A stretch of DNA of 19,689 nt, taken from contig CAKUZG010000012.1 of assembly GCA_934717805.1 (NCBI GenBank), positions 1-19,689 of the forward strand. The letters are read 5' to 3'. Position 1 is the first letter of the stretch, and each line of letters starts with the position of its first letter. The notes beneath the pieces were generated by a model, which was not told the DNA's origin, did not search any database, and saw only the letters and a program-made list of their open reading frames with translations. Position numbers and translations under genes: made by a program. Positions 7,833-15,156 of the stretch are shown piece after piece. This DNA comes from an uncultured Candidatus Saccharibacteria bacterium (GTDB lineage: Bacteria > Patescibacteriota > Saccharimonadia > Saccharimonadales > Saccharimonadaceae).

Positions 7833-7861
7833 TTGACTTAAAAGCAAAAATATAGTAGAAT
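7833..7861 (+). promoter_or_regulatory. Promoter of the zinc-finger microprotein gene
   Basis: -35 TTGACT (7833-7838), exactly 17 nt, -10 TAGAAT (7856-7861). Transcription should start near 7868 and leave a leader of about 70 nt. Confidence 0.78.
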
Positions 7862-7871
7862 ATTAAACACT

Positions 7872-7910
7872 AAGCTTAAATTTAGAGATTGCGGAAACAA
7901 TTCTAAGCTT
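7872..7910 (+). promoter_or_regulatory. Structured 5' leader with alternative stems
   Basis: The leader can form a 9-bp stem with one bulged G (7882-7891 with 7898-7906; loop CGGAAA). Alternatively, AAGCTTA (7872-7878) can pair with TAAGCTT (7904-7910), which shares 7904-7906 with the first stem. The two pairings therefore exclude each other, as in an attenuator or riboswitch. No known riboswitch class was recognised, and no T-run follows either stem. Confidence 0.5.
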
Positions 7911-7937
7911 TGAACTTTTATAGAAAGAGGTGTAAAA

Positions 7938-8084
7938 ATGGGTATTTTCTCTATTAGTGAAGAAACTGTTGAATGTCCGCGCTGTAAAGGAAGTGGTCAG
8001 GTTACAATCAATGGTTTTATGTGTTTTCACAGTCGGCATCCGTGTGACAAGTGCAATGGAACCGGGAAAATTAAAAAAATGTAA
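7938..8084 (+). CDS. 48-residue DnaJ-type zinc-finger microprotein
   Basis: A very short gene in the frame starting at ATG 7938 (MGIFSISEETVECPRC) and ending with TAA at 8084. It carries CPRCKGSG (residues 13-20) and CDKCNGTG (36-43), two CxxCxGxG modules that together make one treble-clef-like zinc site as in the DnaJ central domain. A further Cys29 and His31 and His34 lie between them. A Shine-Dalgarno AGAGGTG precedes the start at good spacing. It has its own promoter, a structured leader and its own terminator, which argues that it is expressed as a stand-alone unit. Without a J domain it is unlikely to be a DnaJ; a small RNA- or protein-binding zinc finger is more plausible. The function is unknown. 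Confidence 0.82.
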   Translation: MGIFSISEETVECPRCKGSGQVTINGFMCFHSRHPCDKCNGTGKIKKM

Positions 8085-8186
8085 CGTTAATAATACTTCA
8101 AATGAACTAATGCATAAAAATATAACTTCACAATCTTTGACATTTTGATATTATAAACTAAAAATACCTTATCTACACTTAAAGTC

Positions 8187-8212
8187 AAGGAGCCGTTTCC
8201 CGCGGCTCTTTT
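8187..8212 (+). terminator. Rho-independent terminator after the microprotein gene
   Basis: A 9-bp stem (8187-8195 with 8203-8211, one G-U) with a GC-rich core GAGCCG/CGGCTC and a 7-nt loop, ending in TTTT. It lies 100 nt past the stop of the microprotein gene and 17 nt before the ABC promoter. Confidence 0.82.
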
Positions 8213-8228
8213 AAAATGTTTAAAATTA

Positions 8229-8237
8229 TGTTAGAAT
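8229..8237 (+). promoter_or_regulatory. Extended -10 promoter of the ABC exporter genes
   Basis: TGT followed by TAGAAT (8232-8237) forms an extended -10 element; the -35 region is weak. Transcription would begin near 8244, with a leader of about 40 nt and a GAAAGGA Shine-Dalgarno before ATG 8284. Confidence 0.5.
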
Positions 8238-8283
8238 AGTAAAATCGCTTAAAAATCTATAAACTATAAAAAAGAAAGGAATT

Positions 8284-10155
8284 ATGCTAAAATTTATTTT
8301 TAAATTTGCTAAAAAATATTGGCTAAGTTTAAGTTTGATGCTAATTTTTACGGTATTTTCTGCTAAAATCAATCTTGAACTTCCTCAATACACTTCAAAA
8401 ATTATCAGCCAAGGTGTTGCAATGAAAAATATGGAAGCAATCTATTCGAACGGCTTTCATATGATTGGGCTTTCTCTTTTGAGTGGTATTTTAATGTTGG
8501 CCGGAATTTTTTTCGCGAGTCGTTCGGCTGGAGCGATGGCACGTGATATTCGTCGTGAAACTTTTAAGAAGATTGAAGATTTTTCAATGAGCGAATTTGG
8601 TAAATTCTCTGTTGCAAGCTTAACAACACGAATCACTAATGATGCACGCCAATTTCAGCAAACTTTCACAATGATTATGCGAATGGGTATTTATGCGCCA
8701 ATTATCGGTGCTGGTGCGATAATTAACACTTTGGCGATTTCTGGCTCAATGAGTTGGATTATGGCAATTACGGTTTTTTCAATCATTGTTTTAACTACAA
8801 TTATCGGTATTTTTGCTGTACCAAAACTAAAACTTTTTCAAACAAAGCTCGATAAATTAAACATGCAAACTCGCCAAACAATCACTGGTTCAAGGGTGAT
8901 TCGGGCTTATCGAAAAGAAAAAGTTGAAGAAGAAAAATTTGATGAAATTAATGCTGAAATGCTTAAAATGAATGTCTTTTTTGAAAGAATTTTTGGCTTG
9001 ATCTCGCCATATATGACAATGGTTTCTGGCCTTGGTTTGGTTGCAATTGCTTGGATTGGTTCATACTTTGTAAAATCTGGCGAAATTTCAATTGGTGATG
9101 TAGCTTCTCTAACTCAATATTTAGCTCAGGTAACTTTTGCATTTGTTATGCTTTCGATGATTTTTATATCGATTCCACGAATGAATGTTGCGATTAAACG
9201 CTTGAGGGAAGTTCTTGATGAAGAGATTTTAATTAAAGATAAAGTAAAAACCAAAAAAGCGCCAAAAACTTTCGAGCTAGTTTTCGAAAATGTTAGTTTT
9301 GCGTATCCAGATTCTGAAGAGGCTGTTCTTGAAGATATTAATTTTGAAATTCAGCAAGGTCAAACTATTGCTGTGATCGGTGGAACTGGTTCAGGAAAAT
9401 CTACGATCGCAAAATTAATTCCACGGTTTTATGATGTTTCGAAAGGTAAAATTAAGCTTGGCGGCGTGGATATCCGCGATCTAAAACAAAGCGAACTTCA
9501 CAACTTAATCGGTTATGTTCCGCAAAAAGCAAGCCTTTTTTCTGGGGATATTCGCGAAAATATAAATTACGGTTCTTCAAAACAATTAACAGATGAAGAG
9601 ATTATTGAAGCTTTAAAAATTGCCCAAGCTTGGGATTTTGTACAAAAATTACCTGAAGATTTAAGTGAAAAAGTTTCGCAAGGTGGTAAAAATTTCTCTG
9701 GTGGACAAAAACAGCGCCTCTCAATTGCTCGCGCGATTGCTTCAAAAGCTCCAATTTTAATTTTCGACGATAGCTTCTCGGCGCTCGATTACAAAACTGA
9801 CTCTAAACTTCGTGCTGAACTTGCCGTAAAAACTAAATCACAAACCAAGTTTATCGTGGCGCAACGCGTGACTTCAATTATGCAGGCCGACAAAATTATT
9901 GTGCTTGATGGCGGAAAAATTGTCGGAATTGGTACACACGGCAAACTTCTTGAAGATAACGAAATTTACCGCGAGATTGCCTCTTCTCAGCTTTCTGATG
10001 AAGAAATTGAAGCGCAAATTAAAGATTTTGAAAAGCAAAAAACTGTTTCGAAAAGCAAAAAAGCAGCTAAAAAAGCAGTTTCTGTTTCGAAAAAAATAGC
10101 TAAAAAAAGCTTAAAACAAGCAGTTGCGAAAAAATCTAAGAAAGGAGAAAAATAA
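8284..10155 (+). CDS. Heterodimeric ABC exporter, subunit with degenerate ATP site and lysine-rich tail
   Basis: A type IV ABC exporter half-transporter of 623 residues: six membrane helices (about 1-300) then an ATPase domain. Seen are Walker A GGTGSGKST (366-374), signature FSGGQKQ (471-477), Walker B ILIFDD (491-496) and AQRVTS (526-531). Asp496 replaces the catalytic Glu and Gln527 replaces the switch His. This is the pattern of the degenerate-site partner in TM287/288, BmrCD and LmrCD, while its intact signature completes the active site of the partner. Substrate cannot be told; drugs, lipids or peptides are all known for the family. Residues 584-623 form an unusual tail with 17 lysines of 40, made of KKAAKKA- and SKKIAKK-like units. 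The stop overlaps the next start by one base (TAATG). Confidence 0.95.
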   Translation: MLKFIFKFAKKYWLSLSLMLIFTVFSAKINLELPQYTSKIISQGVAMKNMEAIYSNGFHMIGLSLLSGILMLAGIFFASRSAGAMARDIRRETFKKIEDFSMSEFGKFSVASLTTRITNDARQFQQTFTMIMRMGIYAPIIGAGAIINTLAISGSMSWIMAITVFSIIVLTTIIGIFAVPKLKLFQTKLDKLNMQTRQTITGSRVIRAYRKEKVEEEKFDEINAEMLKMNVFFERIFGLISPYMTMVSGLGLVAIAWIGSYFVKSGEISIGDVASLTQYLAQVTFAFVMLSMIFISIPRMNVAIKRLREVLDEEILIKDKVKTKKAPKTFELVFENVSFAYPDSEEAVLEDINFEIQQGQTIAVIGGTGSGKSTIAKLIPRFYDVSKGKIKLGGVDIRDLKQSELHNLIGYVPQKASLFSGDIRENINYGSSKQLTDEEIIEALKIAQAWDFVQKLPEDLSEKVSQGGKNFSGGQKQRLSIARAIASKAPILIFDDSFSALDYKTDSKLRAELAVKTKSQTKFIVAQRVTSIMQADKIIVLDGGKIVGIGTHGKLLEDNEIYREIASSQLSDEEIEAQIKDFEKQKTVSKSKKAAKKAVSVSKKIAKKSLKQAVAKKSKKGEK

Positions 10156-11939
10156 TGGCGAAAAATCAAAAAAATAAACTTTCGTTAAAGACGGTTTTGC
10201 GACTTTTGCAATATTTTTTGCCGTTTAAAATCTCGATTACATTTTTTGTAATTATGGCAATTTTGGGCTCAATTTCAGCAATTGTTGGCCCGCAAATTGT
10301 TGGTGAAATGATCAATTTAATTACAAAGAAAGTTGAAATTCGTGCGGGCGCGGTTCATTTTAATCCTGATTTTTCAAAAATTGCTGAATTTGGTTTCTTA
10401 CTTATCGCGATTTATGTTGGTTCGGGAGTTTTTAGCTATGCACAAAACTGGATTATGGGCCAAATGGTACAAAAAATTGTTTTCAAGTTACGTGATGAAT
10501 CTTCGAAAAAAATTGCACGGTTACCACTTTCGTATTTCGATAAACATAAAACTGGCGATACGGTTTCAATTATCACAAACGATATCGAAACACTCAGCAA
10601 TAGTTTAAGTGAGAGTTTAAATCAACTTTCTTATTCGGTTATTACAATAATTGGTGTAACTTTCATGATGATTTCAATTAGTTGGCAAATGAGTTTAATT
10701 GCGCTCGCGACAGGTGTTTTTTCAGTTGGTGTAATCATGATTATTTCAAGGTTTAGCCAAGTTTATTTTACAGATTTACAAAAATTTACTTCGGGTCTAA
10801 CTTCTCATACTGAGGAAATGCTTTCGTCGCACGAAGTTATTAAAGTTTATAACGGCGAAAAATCATCAGTTGAAGATTTTGAAAAAATCAACAACAAAAT
10901 GTACAATTCGTCTTGGAAATCGCAATTCTTTGGTGGACTTCTCTATCCAATCATGGCATTTATAAATAATATCTCTACATTAACAGTGGTGGTTGTTGGT
11001 GGTGTGCGTGCAGTGAATGGTCAAATGACAATTGGCGATATTACGGCGTTTATGCAATACATGAGTCGTTTCACGCAACCAATTTCGAACATTGCAAATT
11101 CAATGACGAGTGTTCAAACTGTTGTTGCGGCTTGTGAACGAGTTTTCGGCTTCCTTGACGCTGAAGAAGAAACTTTTGTTGAAATTTCAAAAACAATACC
11201 AAAAGAAGTTAATGGCGCGGTAGAGTTTTCGAAAGTTAATTTCTCATATTCGAAAAACAAGCCGATCATCACTAATTTCAGCACAAAAATTGCACCACGC
11301 TCAAACGTGGCAATTGTTGGCCCAACTGGTGCCGGAAAAACTACGCTCGTGAATCTTTTAATGCGATTTTATGATATCGATAGTGGAAAAATTACAATTG
11401 ACGGAATTGACACTTCAAAAATGTCGCGTCACGATGTTCGTTCCCTTTTTGGAATGGTTCTACAAGATACGTGGTTGTTTAATGGTACGATTGCCGAAAA
11501 CTTGGCTTATGGAAAGCCCGATGCTACTCGTGAAGAAATTATTGAGGCCGCAAAAGCTGCTCATGCCGATCACTTTATTCGAACTTTACCACAAGGATAT
11601 GATACAGTTATTTCTGAAGATATCGATAATGTTTCGGCTGGTGAAAAACAGCTTCTTACAATTGCGCGTGCAATTTTAGCAGATTCACCAATGTTGATTC
11701 TTGATGAGGCAACTAGCTCTGTTGATACGCGAACAGAGGCCGCCATTCAATCGGCGATGGATAATTTAACACACGGCCGTACGAGCTTTGTGATTGCGCA
11801 CCGCCTTTCAACAATTCGAAATGCTGATTTAATCCTAGTTTTGGAGCACGGAAACATTGTTGAGCAAGGCTCCCATAAAGAATTGCTTTCGAAAAATGGC
11901 GCCTACGCCAAGCTGTATAACTCACAGTTTGCTGAATAA
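10155..11939 (+). CDS. Heterodimeric ABC exporter, subunit with canonical ATP site
   Basis: The partner half-transporter, 594 residues: membrane domain (about 20-310) with intracellular loop ending ARLPLSYFDKHKTGD, then an ATPase domain. Walker A GPTGAGKTT (389-397), Walker B LILDE with catalytic Glu518, and switch His549 in IAHRLST are intact. The signature is altered to VSAGEKQ (493-499) instead of LSGGQ, which makes the other composite site inactive. The pair therefore has one working and one degenerate site, as in TM287/288. The start at 10155 has AAGGAG about 7 nt upstream, inside the preceding gene, and translation is probably coupled through TAATG. A terminator follows 17 nt after the stop. 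Confidence 0.95.
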   Translation: MAKNQKNKLSLKTVLRLLQYFLPFKISITFFVIMAILGSISAIVGPQIVGEMINLITKKVEIRAGAVHFNPDFSKIAEFGFLLIAIYVGSGVFSYAQNWIMGQMVQKIVFKLRDESSKKIARLPLSYFDKHKTGDTVSIITNDIETLSNSLSESLNQLSYSVITIIGVTFMMISISWQMSLIALATGVFSVGVIMIISRFSQVYFTDLQKFTSGLTSHTEEMLSSHEVIKVYNGEKSSVEDFEKINNKMYNSSWKSQFFGGLLYPIMAFINNISTLTVVVVGGVRAVNGQMTIGDITAFMQYMSRFTQPISNIANSMTSVQTVVAACERVFGFLDAEEETFVEISKTIPKEVNGAVEFSKVNFSYSKNKPIITNFSTKIAPRSNVAIVGPTGAGKTTLVNLLMRFYDIDSGKITIDGIDTSKMSRHDVRSLFGMVLQDTWLFNGTIAENLAYGKPDATREEIIEAAKAAHADHFIRTLPQGYDTVISEDIDNVSAGEKQLLTIARAILADSPMLILDEATSSVDTRTEAAIQSAMDNLTHGRTSFVIAHRLSTIRNADLILVLEHGNIVEQGSHKELLSKNGAYAKLYNSQFAE

Positions 11940-11956
11940 AATTCGAAAAAAGAAAA

Positions 11957-11977
11957 AAGCCCGATCGTTTCGGGCTT
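11957..11977. terminator. Bidirectional terminator between converging genes
   Basis: A perfect 8-bp stem AAGCCCGA/TCGGGCTT with a 5-nt loop. On the minus strand it runs into a long T-rich tract and suits the gene ending at 11987; on the plus strand it is followed by TTATT after the ABC genes. Confidence 0.85.
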
Positions 11978-11986
11978 ATTAGTTGG

Positions 11987-12364
11987 CTATACTCGCGAGA
12001 ATTCTGCGAGTAGCAATGAATATTTGCACATTTGAGCGCTATCGTTACGCTCAACATGATCTTCAGCATAAATTTCATTTAAGAAATGAAATTTGTTCGC
12101 GAGTTCTGGGTATTTTACTTGAGATGAAGGCCATAATTCTTCAATCTTTTTGAAGAACTTGTGTCCTTCTGCTACGGTAAAACCGTAGAACTTCGCGTAA
12201 GCTAACCAAAAGACCAATTTTTCAACATCATTTTTCTGATAAGCCTTTTCAAGCTTATTTAAAACTTTAAACAGAGGTATTTTTGGTGTAGCCTGTGTTT
12301 CAAGGCTAATTTTAGTAAGTCTTTCTTGTCCTTGGGTTTGAGCCCATTTAATAACATTGACCAT
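11987..12364 (-). CDS. Unrecognised 125-residue helical protein
   Basis: I do not recognise the family. The protein looks all-helical and soluble: LFKVLNKLEKAYQKNDVEKL, then FWLAYAKFYGFTVAEGHKFFKK and a C-terminal FHFLNEIYAEDHVE stretch, spaced like a short helical-hairpin repeat. It contains one Cys and no catalytic motif that I can see. The start at 12364 is set by AAAGGAG 8 nt upstream. It is monocistronic, with a TTGACA promoter, a leader of nearly 90 nt and a strong terminator. No TTCGAA occurs in it, unlike most of its neighbours, which could mean a different history. Confidence 0.8.
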   Translation of the reverse strand: MVNVIKWAQTQGQERLTKISLETQATPKIPLFKVLNKLEKAYQKNDVEKLVFWLAYAKFYGFTVAEGHKFFKKIEELWPSSQVKYPELANKFHFLNEIYAEDHVERNDSAQMCKYSLLLAEFSRV

Positions 12365-12452
12365 ATCCGGTCTCCTTTAAAAAATATTTGCAAAAAGCCA
12401 ACTTTGTAAAATTCGAGCTAAAAGCTCAATTTTGAAAGCAAGCTTTTAACCT
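12365..12452 (-). promoter_or_regulatory. Long leader with competing hairpins
   Basis: The predicted leader of the 125-residue gene can pair AAAAGCT with AGCTTTT (7 bp, long loop) or instead form the tight hairpin GAGCT-TTT-AGCTC, which uses the same AGCTTTT segment. The choice could tune expression, but neither stem directly occludes the AAAGGAG site. No known riboswitch was recognised. Confidence 0.4.
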
Positions 12453-12458
12453 GTTAGT

Positions 12459-12487
12459 ATTCTACCACAAAAGACGCTTTTTGTCAA
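12459..12487 (-). promoter_or_regulatory. Promoter of the 125-residue gene
   Basis: -35 TTGACA (12482-12487), exactly 17 nt, -10 TAGAAT (12459-12464) on the minus strand. It is divergent from the tRNA-Trp promoter. Confidence 0.82.
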
Positions 12488-12514
12488 TAGCTAAGGAAAA
12501 TAACTAAAAAGCTC

Positions 12515-12543
12515 TTCACTTTTCAACTTTTTTATGCTAAAAT
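12515..12543 (+). promoter_or_regulatory. Promoter of tRNA-Trp
   Basis: -35 TTCACT (12515-12520), 17 nt, -10 TAAAAT (12538-12543) with an extended TGC just before it. The tRNA begins 8 nt after the -10, so the 5' trailer is minimal. Confidence 0.6.
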
Positions 12544-12551
12544 GGTTTCAT

Positions 12552-12627
12552 ACGGGCATAGCTCAGTTGGTAGAGCACAGGTCTCCAAAACCTGGTGTCG
12601 GGAGTTCGAATCTCTCTGCCCGTGCCA
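12552..12627 (+). tRNA. tRNA-Trp (anticodon CCA)
   Basis: A 76-nt cloverleaf. The acceptor stem ACGGGCA pairs with TGCCCGT, the anticodon stem CAGGT/ACCTG encloses the loop CTCCAAA with anticodon CCA at 12585-12587, and the T-loop is GTTCGAAT. The 3' CCA is encoded (12625-12627). Anticodon CCA reads UGG only, as expected for a standard code. Confidence 0.97.
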
Positions 12628-12640
12628 AATTTGCCTTTTT

Positions 12641-12661
12641 ACACCAGAAATGGTGTTTTTT
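12641..12661 (+). terminator. Terminator of tRNA-Trp
   Basis: A 6-bp stem ACACCA/TGGTGT capped by a GAAA tetraloop and followed by a T-run to 12661, 13 nt after the tRNA. Confidence 0.82.
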
Positions 12662-12670
12662 ATTTTGTCA

Positions 12671-12699
12671 TTGTTTTTTGTTTTAGTTTAATGTATAGT
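12671..12699 (+). promoter_or_regulatory. Promoter of the 12709 membrane-protein gene
   Basis: -35 TTGTTT (12671-12676), 17 nt, -10 TATAGT (12694-12699). The ATG at 12709 lies 9 nt past the -10, so the leader would be 0-3 nt. Confidence 0.5.
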
Positions 12700-12708
12700 G
12701 GTTATGTT

Positions 12709-13113
12709 ATGGATATTAATTTTATTACTATTTTTTTTCATTTTTATTTTTTTCTAGTGTTTATGTTTGCTGTGTTGCTATTTGCCTTTATGCTAGGTGG
12801 ATTTCTTATTACTATTTTAGGGTATTTTAGGGTTAAGAGGCTTGAAAATCCTGAAATTTTACAAGATAAGATTAAAAGTCATCGGCGTGTTTTGAATATC
12901 TTTGTAGGGGTATTCGTAGTTATATCGATTGTAACTGTTTTTATTACATTATACACTATGAATTTTGCTATGGTTGGTACATGGCTCGGTGGTCTTATTG
13001 CCGCACCTTTTGCCTATGTAATACTTTATGATTTATCTTTTATTATTTTTGCTAAACGTAAAGACATTTGGCTAAAACTCGAAGAATTAGAGATGTTGAA
13101 ACGTCGGCAATAG
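12709..13113 (+). CDS. Small integral membrane protein, unrecognised
   Basis: A 134-residue membrane protein with no family I recognise. Hydrophobic segments lie at about residues 4-38 (one long or two short helices), 64-87 (VLNIFVGVFVVISIVTVFI) and 92-115 (VGTWLGGLIAAPFAYVILY), separated by a basic loop (FRVKRLENPEILQDKIKSHRR). The C-terminus KLEELEMLKRRQ is charged and probably cytoplasmic. The open frame extends back to an ATG at 12595, but that lies inside tRNA-Trp, and ATG 12691 lies upstream of the likely -10 box; I therefore chose 12709. There is no Shine-Dalgarno before it. No catalytic residues are evident. Confidence 0.75.
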   Translation: MDINFITIFFHFYFFLVFMFAVLLFAFMLGGFLITILGYFRVKRLENPEILQDKIKSHRRVLNIFVGVFVVISIVTVFITLYTMNFAMVGTWLGGLIAAPFAYVILYDLSFIIFAKRKDIWLKLEELEMLKRRQ

Positions 13114-13116
13114 ATT

Positions 13117-13145
13117 TTGATAACTCTTTTTAAAAGTGCTATAAT
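13117..13145 (+). promoter_or_regulatory. Promoter of the YgjP-like gene (leaderless)
   Basis: -35 TTGATA (13117-13122), exactly 17 nt, -10 TATAAT (13140-13145). Only 6 nt, ATTTTT, separate it from the ATG at 13152 and there is no Shine-Dalgarno. Confidence 0.8.
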
Positions 13146-13151
13146 ATTTTT

Positions 13152-13844
13152 ATGTCTATAGTCGATAAAGAGTTTGGTGAAATTAAAATTCGAAAAAACA
13201 AACTCGCTCGCTCCGTGAAACTTTCTGTCGGTGTTGATGGAAGTTTGCGCGCATCAATCCCCTATTATTCGCCAGAATTTGCCGTTCGGCGGCTTGTTAA
13301 TGGCAATCGCGATGAAATTCGAAAAATGCTCGCAACGCATAATGCTAAAAATTCTTATCAAGACGGAGATTTGATTGGTAAAACTCACACGCTTTTTTTG
13401 CGAAAATTTTCGGGCGAAGAAATCAAAATTTCAAATGAAGGAAATCAGATTTTGGTGCAAATTCCGCAAGAGTTAGCTTTCGAAAACCCACTTGTTCAAT
13501 CGGAAATTCGCAAAACTGTATCAAAAATTCTTCGAAAGCAAGCTAAGGCGTATTTACCCCGCCGAATTAGCTTTTTAGCAGAAAAATACGGTTTTAATTT
13601 TGAGAAATTGCGTTTTTCTCACACTGGCACACGCTGGGGTTCATGTTCTTCTAGCGGAACGATTTCTCTAAATATCGCGTTAATGAATTTACCGCATCAT
13701 TTGATTGATTATGTAATTATTCACGAACTTTGTCATACTCGGCAAATGAATCATTCATCTAAATTTTGGCAAGAAGTTGAAAAATATTGCCCAGATTATA
13801 AGAAATGCGTTCAAGAAATGAAACAATTTTCTCCAAGTATTTAA
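13152..13844 (+). CDS. YgjP-like (DUF45) zinc metallopeptidase
   Basis: A 230-residue protein of the YgjP/DUF45 metallopeptidase family, cytoplasmic, with no signal peptide. The C-terminal half has the family signature: RWGSCSSSGTISLN (161-174), LPHHLIDYVIIHELCH with zinc ligands His191 and His195 and catalytic Glu192, and the third ligand His201 in MNHSSKFW. The N-terminal half, with KNKLARSVKLSVGVDG and a VRRLVNGNRDEIRK helix, is the usual beta-rich lead-in. Length and order are typical. Physiological substrates of the family are unknown; in some genomes it neighbours restriction or repair genes, but here the neighbours are a membrane protein and the glucan genes. It begins at its own leaderless promoter. 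Confidence 0.93.
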   Translation: MSIVDKEFGEIKIRKNKLARSVKLSVGVDGSLRASIPYYSPEFAVRRLVNGNRDEIRKMLATHNAKNSYQDGDLIGKTHTLFLRKFSGEEIKISNEGNQILVQIPQELAFENPLVQSEIRKTVSKILRKQAKAYLPRRISFLAEKYGFNFEKLRFSHTGTRWGSCSSSGTISLNIALMNLPHHLIDYVIIHELCHTRQMNHSSKFWQEVEKYCPDYKKCVQEMKQFSPSI

Positions 13845-13871
13845 TTTAAATCAAAACAACAGCTAAACCGC

Positions 13872-13900
13872 TTGCGCTTTTCTATTAAATTTGTTAAAAT
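13872..13900 (+). promoter_or_regulatory. Promoter of the alpha-glucan operon
   Basis: -35 TTGCGC (13872-13877), 17 nt, -10 TAAAAT (13895-13900), giving a leader of about 26 nt with a weak AAAGG before ATG 13933. Confidence 0.6.
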
Positions 13901-13932
13901 AGAAATGTAAATTTTAAATGTAAAGGCAAAAA

Positions 13933-15156
13933 ATGAAAATTCTAATGCTCGGGTGGGAGCTTCCTCCTCATAACAGTGGTGGTTTAGGTGTAGCTTGTTT
14001 TTATATGGCAAAAGCGTTAGCTAAAGATGGCGCTGAAATTGAATTTGTTGTTCCGTATAAAGACAAACATACCGAAATTGATTTTATGAAAGTGCTAAAT
14101 GCTACGAATTTTTCTGAAATTCATAAATTTGGTGCTGGGGCTTATGATGTACCTCACTGGTCGCGTTCAAGCCATAATGTGAGCAATTTTTTGCCTGATA
14201 TTCGTTCAATTCAAAAAGAATATTGCGAATTTATCCGTGAATATTTAAGTTTTCCAGAAAATAAACCAGATGTTATTCATGCGCATGACTGGCTCACAAT
14301 GGAGGCTGGAATGTTGGCACGCGAAATTACCGGTGCTCCGCTTGTCACGCACGTTCATGCAACAGAATTTGATCGTTCCGGTGGAACTTCTGGCAATCAA
14401 AAAATTCATGATATCGAATACGCTGGAATCTGTGCATCCGATAAAGTTTTTGCCGTTTCGAAAAACACACGAGATGTAATAATTAACAGATATAAAATTG
14501 CACCAGAAAAAGTTGAAGTTGTTTATAACGCAATTGAAACTTCAACACTTGCTAGTCCGCAAGACTACGATGAGCGCACTTATCGATATCTTGAATATTT
14601 AAAATCACAAGGATATACAGTTGTAATGACACTAACTCGTTTCACCGTTCAAAAAGGTTTAACATATTTAATGAAAGCTGTAGCGGAGGCAACTTCGAGA
14701 AATCCAAAAATTGCTCTGCTTCTTGTTGGTGATGGCGAACAGCGAAATGAGCTTATCAGAATGGCTAGCGATTTTAAAATTGCAAATAAAATCTTCTTCA
14801 CTGGTTTTTTGCGTGGCGATAAGTGGCGCGATGCTTATGGAGTTGCAGATGTTTTTGTGATGAGCTCGGTAAATGAACCTTTTGGGCTAACGGCTCTTGA
14901 AGCAGCACATTTTAATAACGCACTAATAATTTCAAAACAATCTGGTGTCGGTGAAATTTTACAAAACATTTTGCGTTATGATTTTTGGGATACGAAAAAA
15001 CTTGCAAATCAAATCTATGAAGTTTCGGTAAATAAAAAACTTCTAGATAATCTTAAAAAAGGTGTTCGAAAAGAATATAATAAAATTTCTTGGAGCGATA
15101 TCGCTGATCAAATTATGGACGAATTTATACACTTAACAGAGGAAAAAAATGGCTAA
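13933..15156 (+). CDS. Glycosyltransferase, GT4/GT5 (glycogen synthase-like)
   Basis: A GT-B fold transferase of 407 residues, probably using a nucleotide-activated glucose to extend an alpha-glucan. The N-terminus GWELPPHNSGGLGVAC (7-22) carries the glycogen-synthase-type GGL loop. HAHDW (116-120) follows, and the C-terminal domain has TRFTVQKGL (235-243), LLVGDGEQ (263-270) and NEPFGLTALEA (314-324), with the E-x7-E pair Glu315/Glu323. The length is between short GT4 enzymes and GlgA (about 480). It is the first gene of a three-gene operon with GH57 and GH15 enzymes, and its last 8 nt overlap the GH57 start. That context favours storage-glucan metabolism over surface-sugar synthesis. Donor specificity cannot be read from the sequence. 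Confidence 0.9.
   Translation: MKILMLGWELPPHNSGGLGVACFYMAKALAKDGAEIEFVVPYKDKHTEIDFMKVLNATNFSEIHKFGAGAYDVPHWSRSSHNVSNFLPDIRSIQKEYCEFIREYLSFPENKPDVIHAHDWLTMEAGMLAREITGAPLVTHVHATEFDRSGGTSGNQKIHDIEYAGICASDKVFAVSKNTRDVIINRYKIAPEKVEVVYNAIETSTLASPQDYDERTYRYLEYLKSQGYTVVMTLTRFTVQKGLTYLMKAVAEATSRNPKIALLLVGDGEQRNELIRMASDFKIANKIFFTGFLRGDKWRDAYGVADVFVMSSVNEPFGLTALEAAHFNNALIISKQSGVGEILQNILRYDFWDTKKLANQIYEVSVNKKLLDNLKKGVRKEYNKISWSDIADQIMDEFIHLTEEKNG

Noticed and set aside
7957..8148. A 63-codon frame overlapping the zinc-finger microprotein
   Set aside because: It is shifted relative to the CxxCxGxG frame, and the Shine-Dalgarno at 7924-7931 fits ATG 7938 instead.
9987..10169. Minus-strand frame rich in Phe opposite the lysine-rich tail
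   Set aside because: It is the complement of lysine codons and has no independent support.
12595..12708. Upstream start at ATG 12595 for the small membrane protein
   Set aside because: It lies inside tRNA-Trp, and the extra residues would cross the tRNA terminator. ATG 12691 lies upstream of the likely -10 box, so 12709 fits best.
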